Assembly: GCF_002018365.1 (NCBI RefSeq)
Contig: NZ_MVKX01000001.1
Coordinates: 423,178 to 487,177 of the forward strand
Length of the DNA stretch: 64,000 bases
From: Acinetobacter amyesii
GTDB lineage: Bacteria; Pseudomonadota; Gammaproteobacteria; Pseudomonadales; Moraxellaceae
Direction of reading: 5' to 3'
How positions within the stretch are numbered: the stretch's first letter is position 1; each line of letters begins with the position of its first letter. The notes under the pieces were generated by a model that saw only the letters and a list, made by a program, of their open reading frames with translations, did no database searches and had not been told where the DNA came from. The position numbers and the translations under genes are program-made. This document shows positions 9,018 through 19,367 of this stretch, in pieces.

Positions 9018-9569
9018 TTACTGTGCCGTACTATCACTTGCAGCATTGGCATCAAACATTTCTGAATCTTCGATCATTTCTGTTGGATTACTCAAAATCA
9101 TGTCGAGGTCATAGTCCCCCGCATAAACAATATTTTTGATTTTTGAACAGTCGCCACCACTCATTTCATAATTTAAGACTTTGGCTTCATCACCAATTTT
9201 AAACTCAGCACGAACGACGTTTTTATTTTCATCAAAACTCAGTTTAGGCTGAACGCCTTTTTTCGAATCTTGCTGCGGATCTTGGCTATCCGTGAATATA
9301 TCAAAATCCACATTACACACTTGTTGCGACTGCTTACAGTTAATTTCTGCTTGCATACGTTCCGCTAACGATGGCTCAAAATAGGCAGCAAGTTGATCTT
9401 TACTCAAAGCATGTAATTTCAACTCTTGGTCATAAATTTGTTTGACCAGTTTTTCCGGTGCAACACATTTCTGCGATTGCTCTTGTACTTTTTGCTCTGC
9501 AGGCTGACACGCCGTTAAAAAGATTGCCGCACCGAAACCGAATAATCGATATATCGTCATTTGTCGCAT
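9018..9569 (-). CDS. putative lipoprotein
   Basis: A 183-residue protein with a lipoprotein signal peptide: basic start, hydrophobic YRLFGFGAAIF and a lipobox LTAC, after which the mature chain begins CQPAEQK. The frame is open to 9605, but the ATG at 9569 fits the signal peptide and has GGAT six bases upstream; 9560 is a second option. The mature part has two or three further Cys (EINCKQ, VCNVDF, GGDCSK) that could form disulfides in the periplasm. No named family is recognised. It is the downstream gene of a pair with the 246-residue protein, separated by about 20 bp. Confidence 0.75.
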   Translation of the reverse strand: MRQMTIYRLFGFGAAIFLTACQPAEQKVQEQSQKCVAPEKLVKQIYDQELKLHALSKDQLAAYFEPSLAERMQAEINCKQSQQVCNVDFDIFTDSQDPQQDSKKGVQPKLSFDENKNVVRAEFKIGDEAKVLNYEMSGGDCSKIKNIVYAGDYDLDMILSNPTEMIEDSEMFDANAASDSTAQ

Positions 9570-9588
9570 AACACATCCATGCCCATCA

Positions 9589-10329
9589 TTAAACTGCCCG
9601 CCCAACTGCCAAATTCATACTTGCTTCAAAAATAGTTGAAACATTTAATTTACAAATACACATTAAACCCATGCCATCAAAATAATCTGGCACGTGCTGC
9701 ATAAAAAATTGAACATGTTCATCAGATTTTTTCCGTAGCCGAACCAACTGCTCAGGCGTCACCTTCGGTAAATCACAACGATGAACAAAAATATCCTCAG
9801 CCCGATGCTGCACATCATGCTGACGGATTTTATAACTGTTTAAAACATCCGCATACTCAGTGGGCATCGGGACACCGTGCCTTGGATAAAACTTAACAGA
9901 GCGCGAGGCAAATAATGTATATACCTTTGGTTGTGCCAATGTAGCCACAAACCACATCGGAATCGCTGGAAATCGAATCTGATGCTGCATCGCCACTTTA
10001 ATCGCCGAGTTTAAGGTCAGGTTTTTCCGACGATAATCAACCAATACCCCAGCTCGTGAATTAAAAATAAAAATCGGTCGATTGTTATGCATAATTTTTA
10101 ATATACGCACAATGTTTTGCCCGATCAGTTTATCCTGCTCAAAATACTGAATAATTGGTAATGCGACAATATCGGGGTCGTGCATGTATTGATAGAGTTG
10201 CTCAATTTTCGAAGTCGGGAAAATACATTGATCAAACTCCCAGAGCCGTTGAAACAACTCATGTTTTTCTTCAGTCGTGAGTTTACTAAAATCAATGATA
10301 TTCTCAGTGATCGCCATACCAACACCCAT
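9589..10329 (-). CDS. unknown protein, possibly acyltransferase-like
   Basis: A 246-residue soluble protein. A stretch around residues 75-130 (RPIFIFNSRAGVLVDYRRKN, LTLNSAIKVAMQHQ, PMWFVATLAQPKVYTLF) has the feel of a GNAT-type acyltransferase core with helix after a Gly-free strand, but no acetyl-CoA loop is clear, so the function is open. Cysteines cluster at the C-terminal part (MCICKL). Two starts are possible, 10329 and 10317 (MAITEN), neither with a strong ribosome-binding site. It lies just upstream of the lipoprotein gene on the same strand and is probably cotranscribed with it. Confidence 0.55.
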   Translation of the reverse strand: MGVGMAITENIIDFSKLTTEEKHELFQRLWEFDQCIFPTSKIEQLYQYMHDPDIVALPIIQYFEQDKLIGQNIVRILKIMHNNRPIFIFNSRAGVLVDYRRKNLTLNSAIKVAMQHQIRFPAIPMWFVATLAQPKVYTLFASRSVKFYPRHGVPMPTEYADVLNSYKIRQHDVQHRAEDIFVHRCDLPKVTPEQLVRLRKKSDEHVQFFMQHVPDYFDGMGLMCICKLNVSTIFEASMNLAVGRAV

Positions 10330-10700
10330 TTTTTAATGGATTAACTTTGAATTTCTTCAAAGTCCCTAGTTATAAAGTTTTCAAAAACGATATTTAAAAT
10401 GAAATAAAATTATTAATAGATCATCTATGATGATTAAAACCCCGAGTTAAAAATGAATCTTTATTTAACCTCATGCTTTTTTAAAACCAACCATATCAAT
10501 ATTTTTTTACTTTTGAACCGTTTTTTAGCCCTCTAAAAGCTCAAAAGTTGCAGCGTTTTTTGACTGTTACATCATGTAAATATAATACGTTTTAACATCA
10601 TGAATTACAGCCCCCTTGGATAGGATTTCTTATACTTTCTAGTCATACAAAAAAAGACAGCTTCGAAAAGCTGTCTTTGAGTTATTTTAAAATTTAAGCA
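10330..10700. other. intergenic region with TerC-gene terminator
   Basis: An AT-rich gap with the promoter region of the 246-residue protein on its left and the terminator of the TerC-type gene at 10651-10678 on its right. I see no gene or repeat in the rest. Confidence 0.5.
10651..10678 (-). terminator. rho-independent terminator
   Basis: AAAGACAGCTT (10653-10663) and AAGCTGTCTTT (10668-10678) form a perfect 11-bp stem with a CGAA loop. The T run is on the minus strand, ending the TerC-CBS-CorC gene. Confidence 0.9.
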
Positions 10701-12221
10701 TTAAGCTTGGTAATAGATATCGACCGTTTTAATGCGGTTTTCATCCATTGCCGTAACTTTAAATTGGATGCCTTTAAAATCAACCACAGTCCCGACTTCA
10801 ACATTGCCGTGAGTCTGATCTAAAATGAGGCCTGAAACACTAATATAACCATCATCTTCTTCGATCAAATCCAGCATTTCCAATTCAAGTTCTAACTGAT
10901 ACAGATCGAGCATGCCTGAAGCTTTCCAATGTTCATCATCGATTTTAATCAAATCAAGTTGTTCATCCGCATCAGGGAATTCACCAGCAATCGCTTCAAA
11001 CACATCGAGTGGTGAAATCAGACCTTGTACCGCACCAAACTCATCCGTAACCAGCACCAAAGAGCCTTTAGAAGTCCGCAAGGTATTAATTGCATCAATC
11101 ACCTTCATTTTTTGGAAAATAAAGATCGGACGATGACGTTTAATCAATGCTTTTAGATCATCTTCACTGTCTAAAACATCAATAAGTTCTTTCGCGCGGA
11201 CAATACTAATCACTTTATCCAAGCTACCACGACACACAGGGAATAAACTGTGCGGCACTGAAAGGACTTGCTCACGAATTTGCTCAGGTGTGTCATTTAA
11301 ATCCACCCAAGAAATTTGATTACGGGGAGTCATGATCGACGCTACTGAACGCTCTGCAAGCGTCAATACACCACCAATCATGTAACGTTCTTCGTCTGCA
11401 AAGGTTTCTTGCGCTTGATTACCGACTTGATCGGCTTCTAAGCGTCCACCCATCAACTTTAAAATACTATCCGCAGTACGGTGACGTAATGGAATTTTCG
11501 CTTCGTGTTTTTGAGCATTACGCTGGCTAAACTGGTTAAAGGCTTCGATGATAATCGCAACACCAATACCTGAGTAGATATAGCCTTTCGGAATGTGGAA
11601 ACCAAAACCTTCTGCAATCAAACTAATACCGATAAGCAATAAGAAGCTTAAGCATAGGATCACGACGGTTGGATGTCGGTTTACAAAGGCCGTTAACGGT
11701 TTAGATGCAAGTAACATCACTGCCATTGCCACAATCATTGCAGCCATCATGACATAAATGTTGTCGACCATACCGATTGCTGTAATGACCGAGTCCAGAG
11801 AGAAAACCGCATCTAAGACAACAATTTGCGCCACGACTGCAGTAAAGCTCGCATAAGCCACTTTTGTTGTCACTTGAACTTCTGGTTTACCTTCTAATTT
11901 CTCATGCAGCTCTGTGACCGCCTTATAGACTAAGAACAATCCACCGAACAATAAAATGAGATCTCGACCAGAGAATGTCCAATCAAAAACGGTAATCAGG
12001 GGCTTTGTTAATGTGACCAACCAAGAGATTGCAAATAACAATCCTAATCGCATAAATAATGCGAGTGAAAGACCAAGTACGCGGGCTTTATCACGTTGTT
12101 CTGGAGGGAGTTTTTCTGCCAAAATGGCAATAAAGACTAGGTTATCAATCCCTAGTACAATTTCTAAAATAATTAATGTAAGTAAACCAACCCAGATTCC
12201 AGGATCTAACAAAAATTCCAT
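10701..12221 (-). CDS. TerC-family membrane protein with CBS and CorC/HlyC domains
   Basis: A 506-residue inner-membrane protein of the E. coli YoaE/YegH type. The first 240 residues form a TerC domain with about seven membrane helices and conserved acidic motifs ([13 protein letters not shown] near residue 20 and [14 protein letters not shown] near 137). Two CBS repeats follow (about 290-410; [32 protein letters not shown]), then a CorC/HlyC transporter-associated domain at the end ([24 protein letters not shown]). The family is linked to metal homeostasis, including manganese or tellurite, but the ion is not known here. GAGGAAG lies upstream of the ATG at 12221. Confidence 0.88.
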   Translation of the reverse strand: MEFLLDPGIWVGLLTLIILEIVLGIDNLVFIAILAEKLPPEQRDKARVLGLSLALFMRLGLLFAISWLVTLTKPLITVFDWTFSGRDLILLFGGLFLVYKAVTELHEKLEGKPEVQVTTKVAYASFTAVVAQIVVLDAVFSLDSVITAIGMVDNIYVMMAAMIVAMAVMLLASKPLTAFVNRHPTVVILCLSFLLLIGISLIAEGFGFHIPKGYIYSGIGVAIIIEAFNQFSQRNAQKHEAKIPLRHRTADSILKLMGGRLEADQVGNQAQETFADEERYMIGGVLTLAERSVASIMTPRNQISWVDLNDTPEQIREQVLSVPHSLFPVCRGSLDKVISIVRAKELIDVLDSEDDLKALIKRHRPIFIFQKMKVIDAINTLRTSKGSLVLVTDEFGAVQGLISPLDVFEAIAGEFPDADEQLDLIKIDDEHWKASGMLDLYQLELELEMLDLIEEDDGYISVSGLILDQTHGNVEVGTVVDFKGIQFKVTAMDENRIKTVDIYYQA

Positions 12222-12838
12222 TAGCTCTCTTCCTCATTCTGGATTGTAAGAATATCTTCAAGCAGACCAACGCACGGCGACGGATCCATAAATTTAACCT
12301 GTGTAACTAGAGACCATTCCATTATGCACAATCTTGCGCATTTGTAATGTATTCAAGCATATTTTTTCGCATCAACAATATGACAAAATGTTAAAAAACG
12401 CTGAATGCATTACAAATCGAATGGCCGATATAAAATACACTTCTAGATGTTAAAACCTACTTTTTGAGACATCCGCTTCCACTTTAAAAAAAGCTTGAAT
12501 TCACCTGACTTTTAATTAAATGTAATTAAATACGTTGTATGAGATTGTATGACAAATCTAATGAATTATTTATTTCAACCTTTTGGTAAAATATATTAAT
12601 ATTCAATTTAAATTAAAAACTTATTTATTTTCACTACACTATCTCTATTCCCAACTTTGCTTTTATTCTCTTTTAATCGTTTGGACAGAATATCAATATA
12701 ATCTATTAAGATAATCTAAAAATGAGATATCTTCTACTTTCTATTTTTTTATTGTGAACTCTTGCTATTACCCTCTATTTTTCAATAGAATGTTAAAACA
12801 TTAAATAAAATTAAAACAAATATTCAGGGGACTCCTTC
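12222..12838. other. large AT-rich intergenic region
   Basis: More than 600 bp between the divergent TerC-type gene and marR. It must contain both promoters. It is markedly AT-rich with many T and A runs, particularly 12480-12830. No ORF with a ribosome-binding site, tRNA, riboswitch or repeat family is recognisable. An unannotated small RNA cannot be excluded. Confidence 0.5.
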
Positions 12839-13303
12839 ATGACAAAAAAGTATTCAAAATTTTTACCATCCACCGATGACTTTAGTTTAGAAAATTTTCC
12901 TTTCTACTGGGTTACTCAGGTGCATTCACAATATGTTTTAAACGTCGACCATGCCTTAAAAAAGTATGGTGTTGATAATTCACGTCGTCGCATCCTGCTC
13001 GCACTCAAGTCTAAACCACATGCGAGCGTTTCGGATTTATCTGAAATGGTCGTGTCTAAAATGTCGACGACAACCAAGATCGTTTATCGCTTAAAAGATG
13101 AAGGCTTAGTAGATACCTATTCTTGTGAAGATGATGCGCGTATTACCCGCGTCGTGTTAACCGATAAAGGCATTGCTATGACTCAAAAGATTAACGATCT
13201 AACGAATGTCGTTCTAGAACAATCTTTTGAAGGCTTAACACCGCTACAAATTGAAAAAACCATGGAAAGCTTAAAGCATATCTTTAAAAACTTAGCGCGC
13301 TAA
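12839..13303 (+). CDS. MarR-family transcriptional regulator
   Basis: A 154-residue winged-helix regulator. Residues about 45-110 carry the MarR DNA-binding core: RRILLALKSKPHASVSDLSE, a recognition helix KMSTTTKIVYRLKDEGLV, and the wing with the typical DDARITRVVLTDKG. N- and C-terminal helices form the dimer interface. AGGGGA stands ahead of the ATG. It is a single gene with an unusually long upstream region, and its neighbours give no hint of its target; autoregulation is common in the family. Confidence 0.88.
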   Translation: MTKKYSKFLPSTDDFSLENFPFYWVTQVHSQYVLNVDHALKKYGVDNSRRRILLALKSKPHASVSDLSEMVVSKMSTTTKIVYRLKDEGLVDTYSCEDDARITRVVLTDKGIAMTQKINDLTNVVLEQSFEGLTPLQIEKTMESLKHIFKNLAR

Positions 13304-13324
13304 GCATTCTGCATCACCGAAATA

Positions 13325-13984
13325 TCAATCGAAAAAGTTCAGTTGGGGACTGATTTTTTCGATTTTTATTTTGGGTGCGTGCGCACATTCAAATTCTTCA
13401 ACAGGAAAACCCTGTACAAAACTTTGGATATTGGGTGATTTCCAACTTAGCCATTCCTCTAATCGCGCATGCGGAATCACAATGACCGAGCGCTTTACAT
13501 TGCCCGGCTCATGAAAGTGTTTCATCATCTCATGCTGAATAGCATCCATCGTAATCATGGTACTTGAACGTACAATCTCGTCACCTTGCCGACAAATGTC
13601 ATATAAGGCAGCGATATAAAACGCTTCTCCATCTTTGCGTTTAACGCTCCAACGCTGCGGTTTATTGTCGATATACATTGACTCATAAAACTCAGACACG
13701 GGAATTACACCAAATTTACATTTTGAGATTGCATTAATAAACGTAGGCTTTTGGTACAAAGTTTCATTGCGGGCATTATAGGTTTTTAGTGCAATTGATT
13801 TGTCTTCGGCCCATTTAGGCACCATGCCAAAACCCACTTTTCGCCACTCTAGCCCTTGCTCAGATTTAAAGAGCAATGGTAAATCATAATTTGGATAGAC
13901 TTCCTCAGGATATTCAAAACTGATTTCAGGCAAGTTTTGAGACTTTAATTGCGCTAAGGTAATCGGTTTGAAATTGGCACACAT
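13325..13984 (-). CDS. SRAP (SOS response-associated) peptidase, YedK/HMCES family
   Basis: A 219-residue protein that covalently shields abasic sites in single-stranded DNA through an N-terminal cysteine. The open frame runs to 14002, but only the ATG at 13984 places the catalytic Cys at position 2 (MCANFKP), as the mechanism requires. The conserved Asn (KTYNARNETL), Glu (PVSEFYE) and His (MKHFHEPG) are present. The usual H-x-R-M-P motif is changed to a longer HEPGNVKRSVIVIP form. It is divergent from the gene at 14023 with only 38 bp between them, and convergent with marR. Confidence 0.85.
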   Translation of the reverse strand: MCANFKPITLAQLKSQNLPEISFEYPEEVYPNYDLPLLFKSEQGLEWRKVGFGMVPKWAEDKSIALKTYNARNETLYQKPTFINAISKCKFGVIPVSEFYESMYIDNKPQRWSVKRKDGEAFYIAALYDICRQGDEIVRSSTMITMDAIQHEMMKHFHEPGNVKRSVIVIPHARLEEWLSWKSPNIQSFVQGFPVEEFECAHAPKIKIEKISPQLNFFD

Positions 13985-14022
13985 ATTTGCCATAATCCGC
14001 AAAAATTCAATCTTTATAATAA

Positions 14023-15009
14023 ATGAAAAATCTAGACCGAAGTCGTTTTATCGTTTTAATTCTAAGTATGTGCCTGTATCCAACCGCACATGCCGCAAAA
14101 GTCTCTGTACATACCGTTTCATTTCTACCTTTTAGTCTCGACGCGCTCTATCTCAACGAATATCCATTTAAACAAGACCTAATCAATGAGACTGAGATTC
14201 CTGCAGGCAAGTACCGCATTCACTATAAGCATTTTCGCAATCAGCAAATGATCATTACACATCATTGGGTTACGGTCAAAAATCTTCCCAACACCCAAGA
14301 ACAACAATTTTCATTGGTCATCTTGCCTCATGGTGAAGTGATTGATGTCTCAGACTTTAAAATCACATCTCCAGAGATGTTTCCTGAAATCCGTTTTGCA
14401 AAACGTGCTCAAAATAGTTATCGCTTGATGCAAAATAAGCAAAGACAAAGAGATCAGTTTGGCGTGATTCTTCCTGACGTAGATGAAGCCCACACGACAG
14501 AACTAGAAGAACAATTTGGCTGGTTTACGGTGAACTCAGATGAAGGCCGTGTCAGGACTAATTGTACAGGCACGTTTAAAATCAACCCTCAGGATGTGCT
14601 CCCCTATTTCACCACTGCAAATTCAGCTCTTCAGTTTAATTATCAACAAGGAAACCAAAAACATAACGCATACTTAGCGTTTAGTGATAACAATCCGCTT
14701 ATTCCAATCGAAGATCGAAAAATTCATGAGGCAACGGATTACAAAAATGGCTTGAAGTTTGATGTATATATTCACCATATCCAAAAAATGAAAACCGAGA
14801 CTATTTCTTCTAATTATTCAATCTACAATTATAAGGTGCAGGTCAAGCTGTATATGACGGCCTTGCAGCGTAAGCCTATGCTGTTGATGAATCAGCAAAT
14901 GTATTATCAGGATAATTGTTCAAGTCAAGATATTGGCGCTTTTCTAAATTACAAAACACGTTGGAGCCGTTTTTGGGACTATATACTTCCGGATATTTCA
15001 TGGAAATAA
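14023..15009 (+). CDS. secreted protein, possibly DUF2057-like
   Basis: A 328-residue protein with a Sec signal peptide (RSRFIVLILSMCLYPTAHA, cleavage probably after AHA near residue 24). The mature N-terminus (FSLDALYLNEYPF, then EIPAGKYRIHYKHF and a strand-rich segment) recalls DUF2057/YccT-type periplasmic proteins, but the match is weak. The middle contains a basic helix RLMQNKQRQRDQFG, and two Cys (TNCTG, DNCSSQD) may pair. I cannot assign a function. It is transcribed alone. Confidence 0.7.
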   Translation: MKNLDRSRFIVLILSMCLYPTAHAAKVSVHTVSFLPFSLDALYLNEYPFKQDLINETEIPAGKYRIHYKHFRNQQMIITHHWVTVKNLPNTQEQQFSLVILPHGEVIDVSDFKITSPEMFPEIRFAKRAQNSYRLMQNKQRQRDQFGVILPDVDEAHTTELEEQFGWFTVNSDEGRVRTNCTGTFKINPQDVLPYFTTANSALQFNYQQGNQKHNAYLAFSDNNPLIPIEDRKIHEATDYKNGLKFDVYIHHIQKMKTETISSNYSIYNYKVQVKLYMTALQRKPMLLMNQQMYYQDNCSSQDIGAFLNYKTRWSRFWDYILPDISWK

Positions 15010-15085
15010 ACTAGAAATGTCCTGCATAACAGAACCTGCAGTGAAGTCTATTGCACAAGATTAAATAGACTTCACTTTGCGTATT

Positions 15086-16528
15086 TTAAGCAGGGAAAGT
15101 TTGCCAATGGGTGCGGGTAAATTCCTCAAATATCCACTCACCATTAAAACGACCAAGGCCTGAATTACGCTCCCCTCCAAAGGGTGCATTAGAATGATCC
15201 GCCACACTGATGCCATTGATATGCGTCATGCCTATATCGAGTTTGGCAGCAAACTCTCCGCCACGCGCTAAGTTTGAGGTACATACCGCACTGGATAAAC
15301 CAAATCGGGTTGAATTCGCCAATTTAAGTGCATGCGCTTCATCTCGCGCTTTTAAAATCGGCAAGATTGGCCCAAAGCTTTCTTCTAATGCAATATCAGC
15401 GTGTGCATCGACATGGGTGAAAATATGCGGTGCAACCAATTGACCTTCAATACCGCCTGCATAGGCTAAAATTGCATCTTGCTGAATGGCGTTTTGAATA
15501 ATGGTTTTTAATTTATCGACCTGCGCCTTGTTGATGATGGGCCCTATGAGGGTTTCGGCAGCATTCGGATCACCGGCCACGATGCTTTTTACCCGTTTAA
15601 TCAATGTTTCAACATAAGCATCATGTAAGGATTCATCCACAATCACTCGATTGGTACTCATGCAGATTTGCCCTTGATGTAAAAAACGCCCCATCACGGT
15701 CAGTTCAACGGCTAAATCTAAATCTGCATCATCTAAAATCACTAAAGGCGCATTGCCGCCAAGTTCCAGCGCTAAACGCTTAATCCTTGAACTTCCTAGC
15801 GCTTTCACCCCAACCTGTTGCCCCACTTCAGTTGAACCTGTAAATGAAATCATTTTAGGCACAGGATGCTCTACAAAATAGTCGCCAATTTCACTGCCAC
15901 TGCCTGCAACGACATTTAATACGCCATGCGGCAAACCCGCTTCTTCAAATAATTTTCCGAGCAACGTTCCACCTGTCACAGGCGTGTCACTTGCAGGCTT
16001 CAGCACCACACTATTGCCACAAGCAATCGCCGTCACCACAGAGCGCATCGACAAATGAAATGGAAAATTCCACGGGCTAATCACCGCAATGACACCCAAT
16101 GGTTTGCGCAGTACAAAACTCTTTCGGCTCGGGTCTTTACTCTCTAGCTGCGTGGTTTGCATTTTTTCAGGAAAACTCAACGATTCTTGGATAATGCCTA
16201 GCGCTGCATCAACTTCAATATTGGCTTTTAAACGTGTACTACCAGATTCATCAATCAGCCATTGAATAATTTCTTCTCTGCGCTGCTGAATGGTTTGGGT
16301 TAATTTAGTGATGACTTGCTGACGTACTTCAATGGACTTGGTCACTTCTGATTTGAAAGCAGCTTCTGCCGCACTATAAGCGCTGTCTACATCGACACTG
16401 CTGGCTGCCTGCAATTCAAAAATCTCTGCTTGGCTAAAAGGATTGATATTCTTGATGTGACGCGTTGAAGTCCCTGCTCGCCACTGTCCACCAATATATT
16501 GCAAATCTAATGCGGTATATGCTGACAT
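15086..16528 (-). CDS. NAD(P)-dependent aldehyde dehydrogenase
   Basis: A 480-residue aldehyde dehydrogenase. The cofactor-binding SPWNFP and SFTGSTEVGQ, the catalytic Glu in LALELGGNAPL (about residue 255) and the nucleophilic Cys in HQGQICMSTNRV (about residue 290) are all present, as is the C-terminal SFGPILPI. It resembles the benzaldehyde/vanillin dehydrogenase branch, which uses aromatic aldehydes, but substrate assignment is inference. Upstream in-frame ATGs lie at 16555 and 16537; 16528 (MSAYTALD) is chosen because GGATGGAAACG precedes it. No catabolic operon surrounds it. Confidence 0.9.
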   Translation of the reverse strand: MSAYTALDLQYIGGQWRAGTSTRHIKNINPFSQAEIFELQAASSVDVDSAYSAAEAAFKSEVTKSIEVRQQVITKLTQTIQQRREEIIQWLIDESGSTRLKANIEVDAALGIIQESLSFPEKMQTTQLESKDPSRKSFVLRKPLGVIAVISPWNFPFHLSMRSVVTAIACGNSVVLKPASDTPVTGGTLLGKLFEEAGLPHGVLNVVAGSGSEIGDYFVEHPVPKMISFTGSTEVGQQVGVKALGSSRIKRLALELGGNAPLVILDDADLDLAVELTVMGRFLHQGQICMSTNRVIVDESLHDAYVETLIKRVKSIVAGDPNAAETLIGPIINKAQVDKLKTIIQNAIQQDAILAYAGGIEGQLVAPHIFTHVDAHADIALEESFGPILPILKARDEAHALKLANSTRFGLSSAVCTSNLARGGEFAAKLDIGMTHINGISVADHSNAPFGGERNSGLGRFNGEWIFEEFTRTHWQTFPA

Positions 16529-16639
16529 CGTTTCCATCCCATTTTTATCATTCATTCCAATGTAAAGGCTTCAGCATTGAAAAGCTATGAGAAAAACAGG
16601 AAGAAACTTATTCCATAATTTATTGTACATCGCTACAAC

Positions 16640-17116
16640 CTAAACAGGATGATTAATCTGCTGCATGGCTTTATAGATTCGCCAATAAATATAACAGCTA
16701 ATAATGACTTCAAAACTCAGGTCTTTAACTGTAGTGAGTTGTTCAAGTGCAGCCTCCTCCATGTTTAGGGTCAACATAGGTAACAGCCCTTCGACAACAA
16801 CAGCGATCACGATAAAGAGGACTAAACTCTGAATCGTTACGGGCAAATACAATGCAATAAAGCGCTTTAAAAAATCTCGGCCTTGCTCGCCGCCATTGGC
16901 TTTAAATATGGCATTCACCCAGCTAATCAGTAGACCAACTTGTAAAACAAACGAAGCCCAAGCTTCTGTAGGTTTGGATTCCGGGGTTAAGGTCAGTGCT
17001 AAGTAGCTAAAGAAAATCAATATTGAGCTGGCAATATAGTAGTTTTTATAATGGGTTTCAGAGACTTTATTCAATCGTATATCATCCACCAACCGATTTA
17101 CATTCCATAAATACAT
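16640..17116 (-). CDS. small membrane protein of unknown function
   Basis: A 158-residue protein with four likely membrane helices (YIASSILIFFSYLALTL, FVLQVGLLISWVNAIF, FIALYLPVTIQSLVLFIVIA, and a weaker one near SFEVIISCYIYWRIY). The helix pattern and the conserved-looking GGEQGRDFLKRF loop do not lead me to a known family. AAGGAAAC lies ahead of the ATG. It sits between glcB upstream (with a terminator between them) and the aldehyde dehydrogenase gene downstream. Confidence 0.7.
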   Translation of the reverse strand: MYLWNVNRLVDDIRLNKVSETHYKNYYIASSILIFFSYLALTLTPESKPTEAWASFVLQVGLLISWVNAIFKANGGEQGRDFLKRFIALYLPVTIQSLVLFIVIAVVVEGLLPMLTLNMEEAALEQLTTVKDLSFEVIISCYIYWRIYKAMQQINHPV

Positions 17117-17166
17117 GGAGTTTCCTTTTCATTTTTTATGTCGACATTCTAACTTTCTCAAGCAAT

Positions 17167-17194
17167 AAAAAAAGCCTCCGAAGAGGCTTTTTTT
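17167..17194. terminator. terminator of glcB
   Basis: GCCTC/GAGGC with a CGAA loop is flanked by A7 and T7 tracts that extend the stem, so the structure can act on both strands. It lies ten bases past the glcB stop and well upstream of the small membrane protein gene. Confidence 0.9.
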
Positions 17195-17204
17195 GATTTA
17201 CAGA

Positions 17205-19367
17205 TTAGTCACCTGTATAACCTTTTAATTTTAAACGGTAAGCATGTAATAGAGGCTCTGTATAACCAGAAGGTTGCTCGCCCCCTTTGAATACTAAGTC
17301 ATACGCAGCTTTGTATGCATAGCCATCAAAGCTTGGTGCCATTGGCGTGTAAAGTGGATCGTTGGCATTTTGCTCATCCACAACTTTCGCCATGCGCTTA
17401 AATACCTCTTCAACTTGCTCAGCAGTTACAATACCGTGACGTAACCAGTTCGCAACGTGTTGAGAAGAAATACGTAAAGTTGCACGGTCTTCCATCAAAC
17501 CAACGTTGTTGATGTCTAGAACTTTTGAACAACCTACACCCAAATCAACCCAACGAACCACATAACCCAAGATACCTTGAAGGTTATTTTCGAGTTCTTT
17601 GGTTTTCTCTTCTTCAGACCAGTTTGTATCTGTCGCTAAAGGCGGTGTTAACAAGTCATCTAAAGAAAGCGGCTGAGTATTCAACAACTCTTTTTGACGC
17701 TCAGAAACATTGCACTGATGGTAATGGATCGCGTGAATTACAGCGCCAGATGGAGACGGAACCCATGCACAGCTCGCGCCAGCTTCTGGATGCTCAATCT
17801 TAGTTTTGTACATATCAAGTAACATATCTGGTTTTGGCCACATGCCTTTACCGATTTGCGCTTTACCACGTAAGCCTGCTTGAAGACCGATCATCACGTT
17901 ACGGTTTTCATATGCAGGGAACCAGATTTGAGACTTCACTTCGCCTTTACGAACGAATGGACCTGCTTCCATGAAAGTATGGATTTCATCACCCGTACGG
18001 TCCATGAAACCTGTATTAATAAAGATCGTACGATCTTTCGCTTGCGCGATACAGTTTTTCAAGTTCACAGAAGTACGACGTTCTTCGTCCATGATACCGA
18101 TTTTCAAAGTCTTCTCAGGTAAACCAAGCGCTTGTTCAGCACGCTCAAATAATTCAACTGCAAATGCAACTTCTTCTGGACCGTGCATTTTTGGTTTAAC
18201 GATGTACATAGAACCCTTACGAGAGTTCTTGTTTTCGTTTTCGCCTTTGATGTCTGCAAACGTCAATAACGGTGTGATCAATGCATCCATGATGCCTTCG
18301 TAGATTTCAGCACCATCTACAAGGATCGCAGGGTTTGTCATCAAATGACCTACGTTACGAAGTAACATCAATGAACGACCGTGAAGTGTAGTTTCACCAC
18401 CGATCAAGTTTTTGTGCGTACGGTCTTTGTTCAATGTACGAGTAACAGTTTTACCATTTTTCTCGATAGACTCAGAAAGTGTACCTTTCATTAAGCCTAA
18501 CCAGTTACGGTAGCCTTCAACTTTCTCTTCAGCATCAACTGCAGCAATTGAGTCTTCCAAGTCTTGAATGGTGGTTACCGCAGCTTCAAGAACTAAGTCC
18601 TTAACGCCAGCAGCATCTGTTGAACCAATTGGGCTCGTCGCATCAACTTCAATGATTACATGTAAACCATTGTTTAAAAGTACGATTTCAGTTGGTGCAG
18701 CTTCATCACCATTAAAACCAACAAACTGAGCTTCTTTCGCCAAAGTTGCAGTTGAACCGTCTTTTAGGCTTACAACTAACTTTTTGCCTTCTACCGCATA
18801 TTTAGTTGCATCTGCATGCGAACCATTAGCTAGCGGGAAAGTTTCATTTAAGAAGTTTTTAGCAAATTCGATAACTTTTGCGCCACGAGCTGGGTTATAG
18901 CCCTTACCTTTTTCCGCGCCGCCTTCTTCAGAGATCACGTCAAAACCGTAAAGCGCATCGTAGAGTGAACCCCAACGTGCGTTCGCAGCGTTTAAGCAGT
19001 AACGTGCATTACGCACAGGTACTACCAATTGCGCACCAGCCAATAATGCGATTTCTTCGTCTACATTTTCTGTGCTGATTTGGAAATCTTCTACTTCTGG
19101 TAATAAGTAGCCAATTTCAGTAAGGAAAGCTTTGTAAGCTTCGAGTTCAAATTTGTTGTTGCGGTGCCATTCATCAATCTTCGCTTGAATGTCGTCACGC
19201 TTAGCCAATAGTGCTTTGTTCTTTGGGCTAAGATCGACAACGACTTGTTCAAAGTTTTTCCAGTAAGTTTCACTGTCTAAACCTGAACCCGGTAGTGCTT
19301 CATTTTCGATGAAATCGTAAAGTTCTTTAGCAATCGCTAACTTGCCTTTTTGAATACGTGCAGTCAT
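17205..19367 (-). CDS. glcB: malate synthase G
   Basis: A 720-residue malate synthase G, which condenses glyoxylate with acetyl-CoA to give malate in the glyoxylate shunt. Length matches E. coli GlcB (723). Typical segments include [33 protein letters not shown] with the catalytic Arg and acidic metal ligands, [16 protein letters not shown] and the C-terminal catalytic Asp region ([20 protein letters not shown]). The gene stands alone; no aceA or glc regulator is near, and a strong terminator ends it. Confidence 0.97.
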   Translation of the reverse strand: MTARIQKGKLAIAKELYDFIENEALPGSGLDSETYWKNFEQVVVDLSPKNKALLAKRDDIQAKIDEWHRNNKFELEAYKAFLTEIGYLLPEVEDFQISTENVDEEIALLAGAQLVVPVRNARYCLNAANARWGSLYDALYGFDVISEEGGAEKGKGYNPARGAKVIEFAKNFLNETFPLANGSHADATKYAVEGKKLVVSLKDGSTATLAKEAQFVGFNGDEAAPTEIVLLNNGLHVIIEVDATSPIGSTDAAGVKDLVLEAAVTTIQDLEDSIAAVDAEEKVEGYRNWLGLMKGTLSESIEKNGKTVTRTLNKDRTHKNLIGGETTLHGRSLMLLRNVGHLMTNPAILVDGAEIYEGIMDALITPLLTFADIKGENENKNSRKGSMYIVKPKMHGPEEVAFAVELFERAEQALGLPEKTLKIGIMDEERRTSVNLKNCIAQAKDRTIFINTGFMDRTGDEIHTFMEAGPFVRKGEVKSQIWFPAYENRNVMIGLQAGLRGKAQIGKGMWPKPDMLLDMYKTKIEHPEAGASCAWVPSPSGAVIHAIHYHQCNVSERQKELLNTQPLSLDDLLTPPLATDTNWSEEEKTKELENNLQGILGYVVRWVDLGVGCSKVLDINNVGLMEDRATLRISSQHVANWLRHGIVTAEQVEEVFKRMAKVVDEQNANDPLYTPMAPSFDGYAYKAAYDLVFKGGEQPSGYTEPLLHAYRLKLKGYTGD

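Noticed and set aside
12222..12330. yybP-ykoY manganese riboswitch upstream of the TerC-type gene
   Set aside because: The conserved riboswitch core sequences are not visible in the leader.
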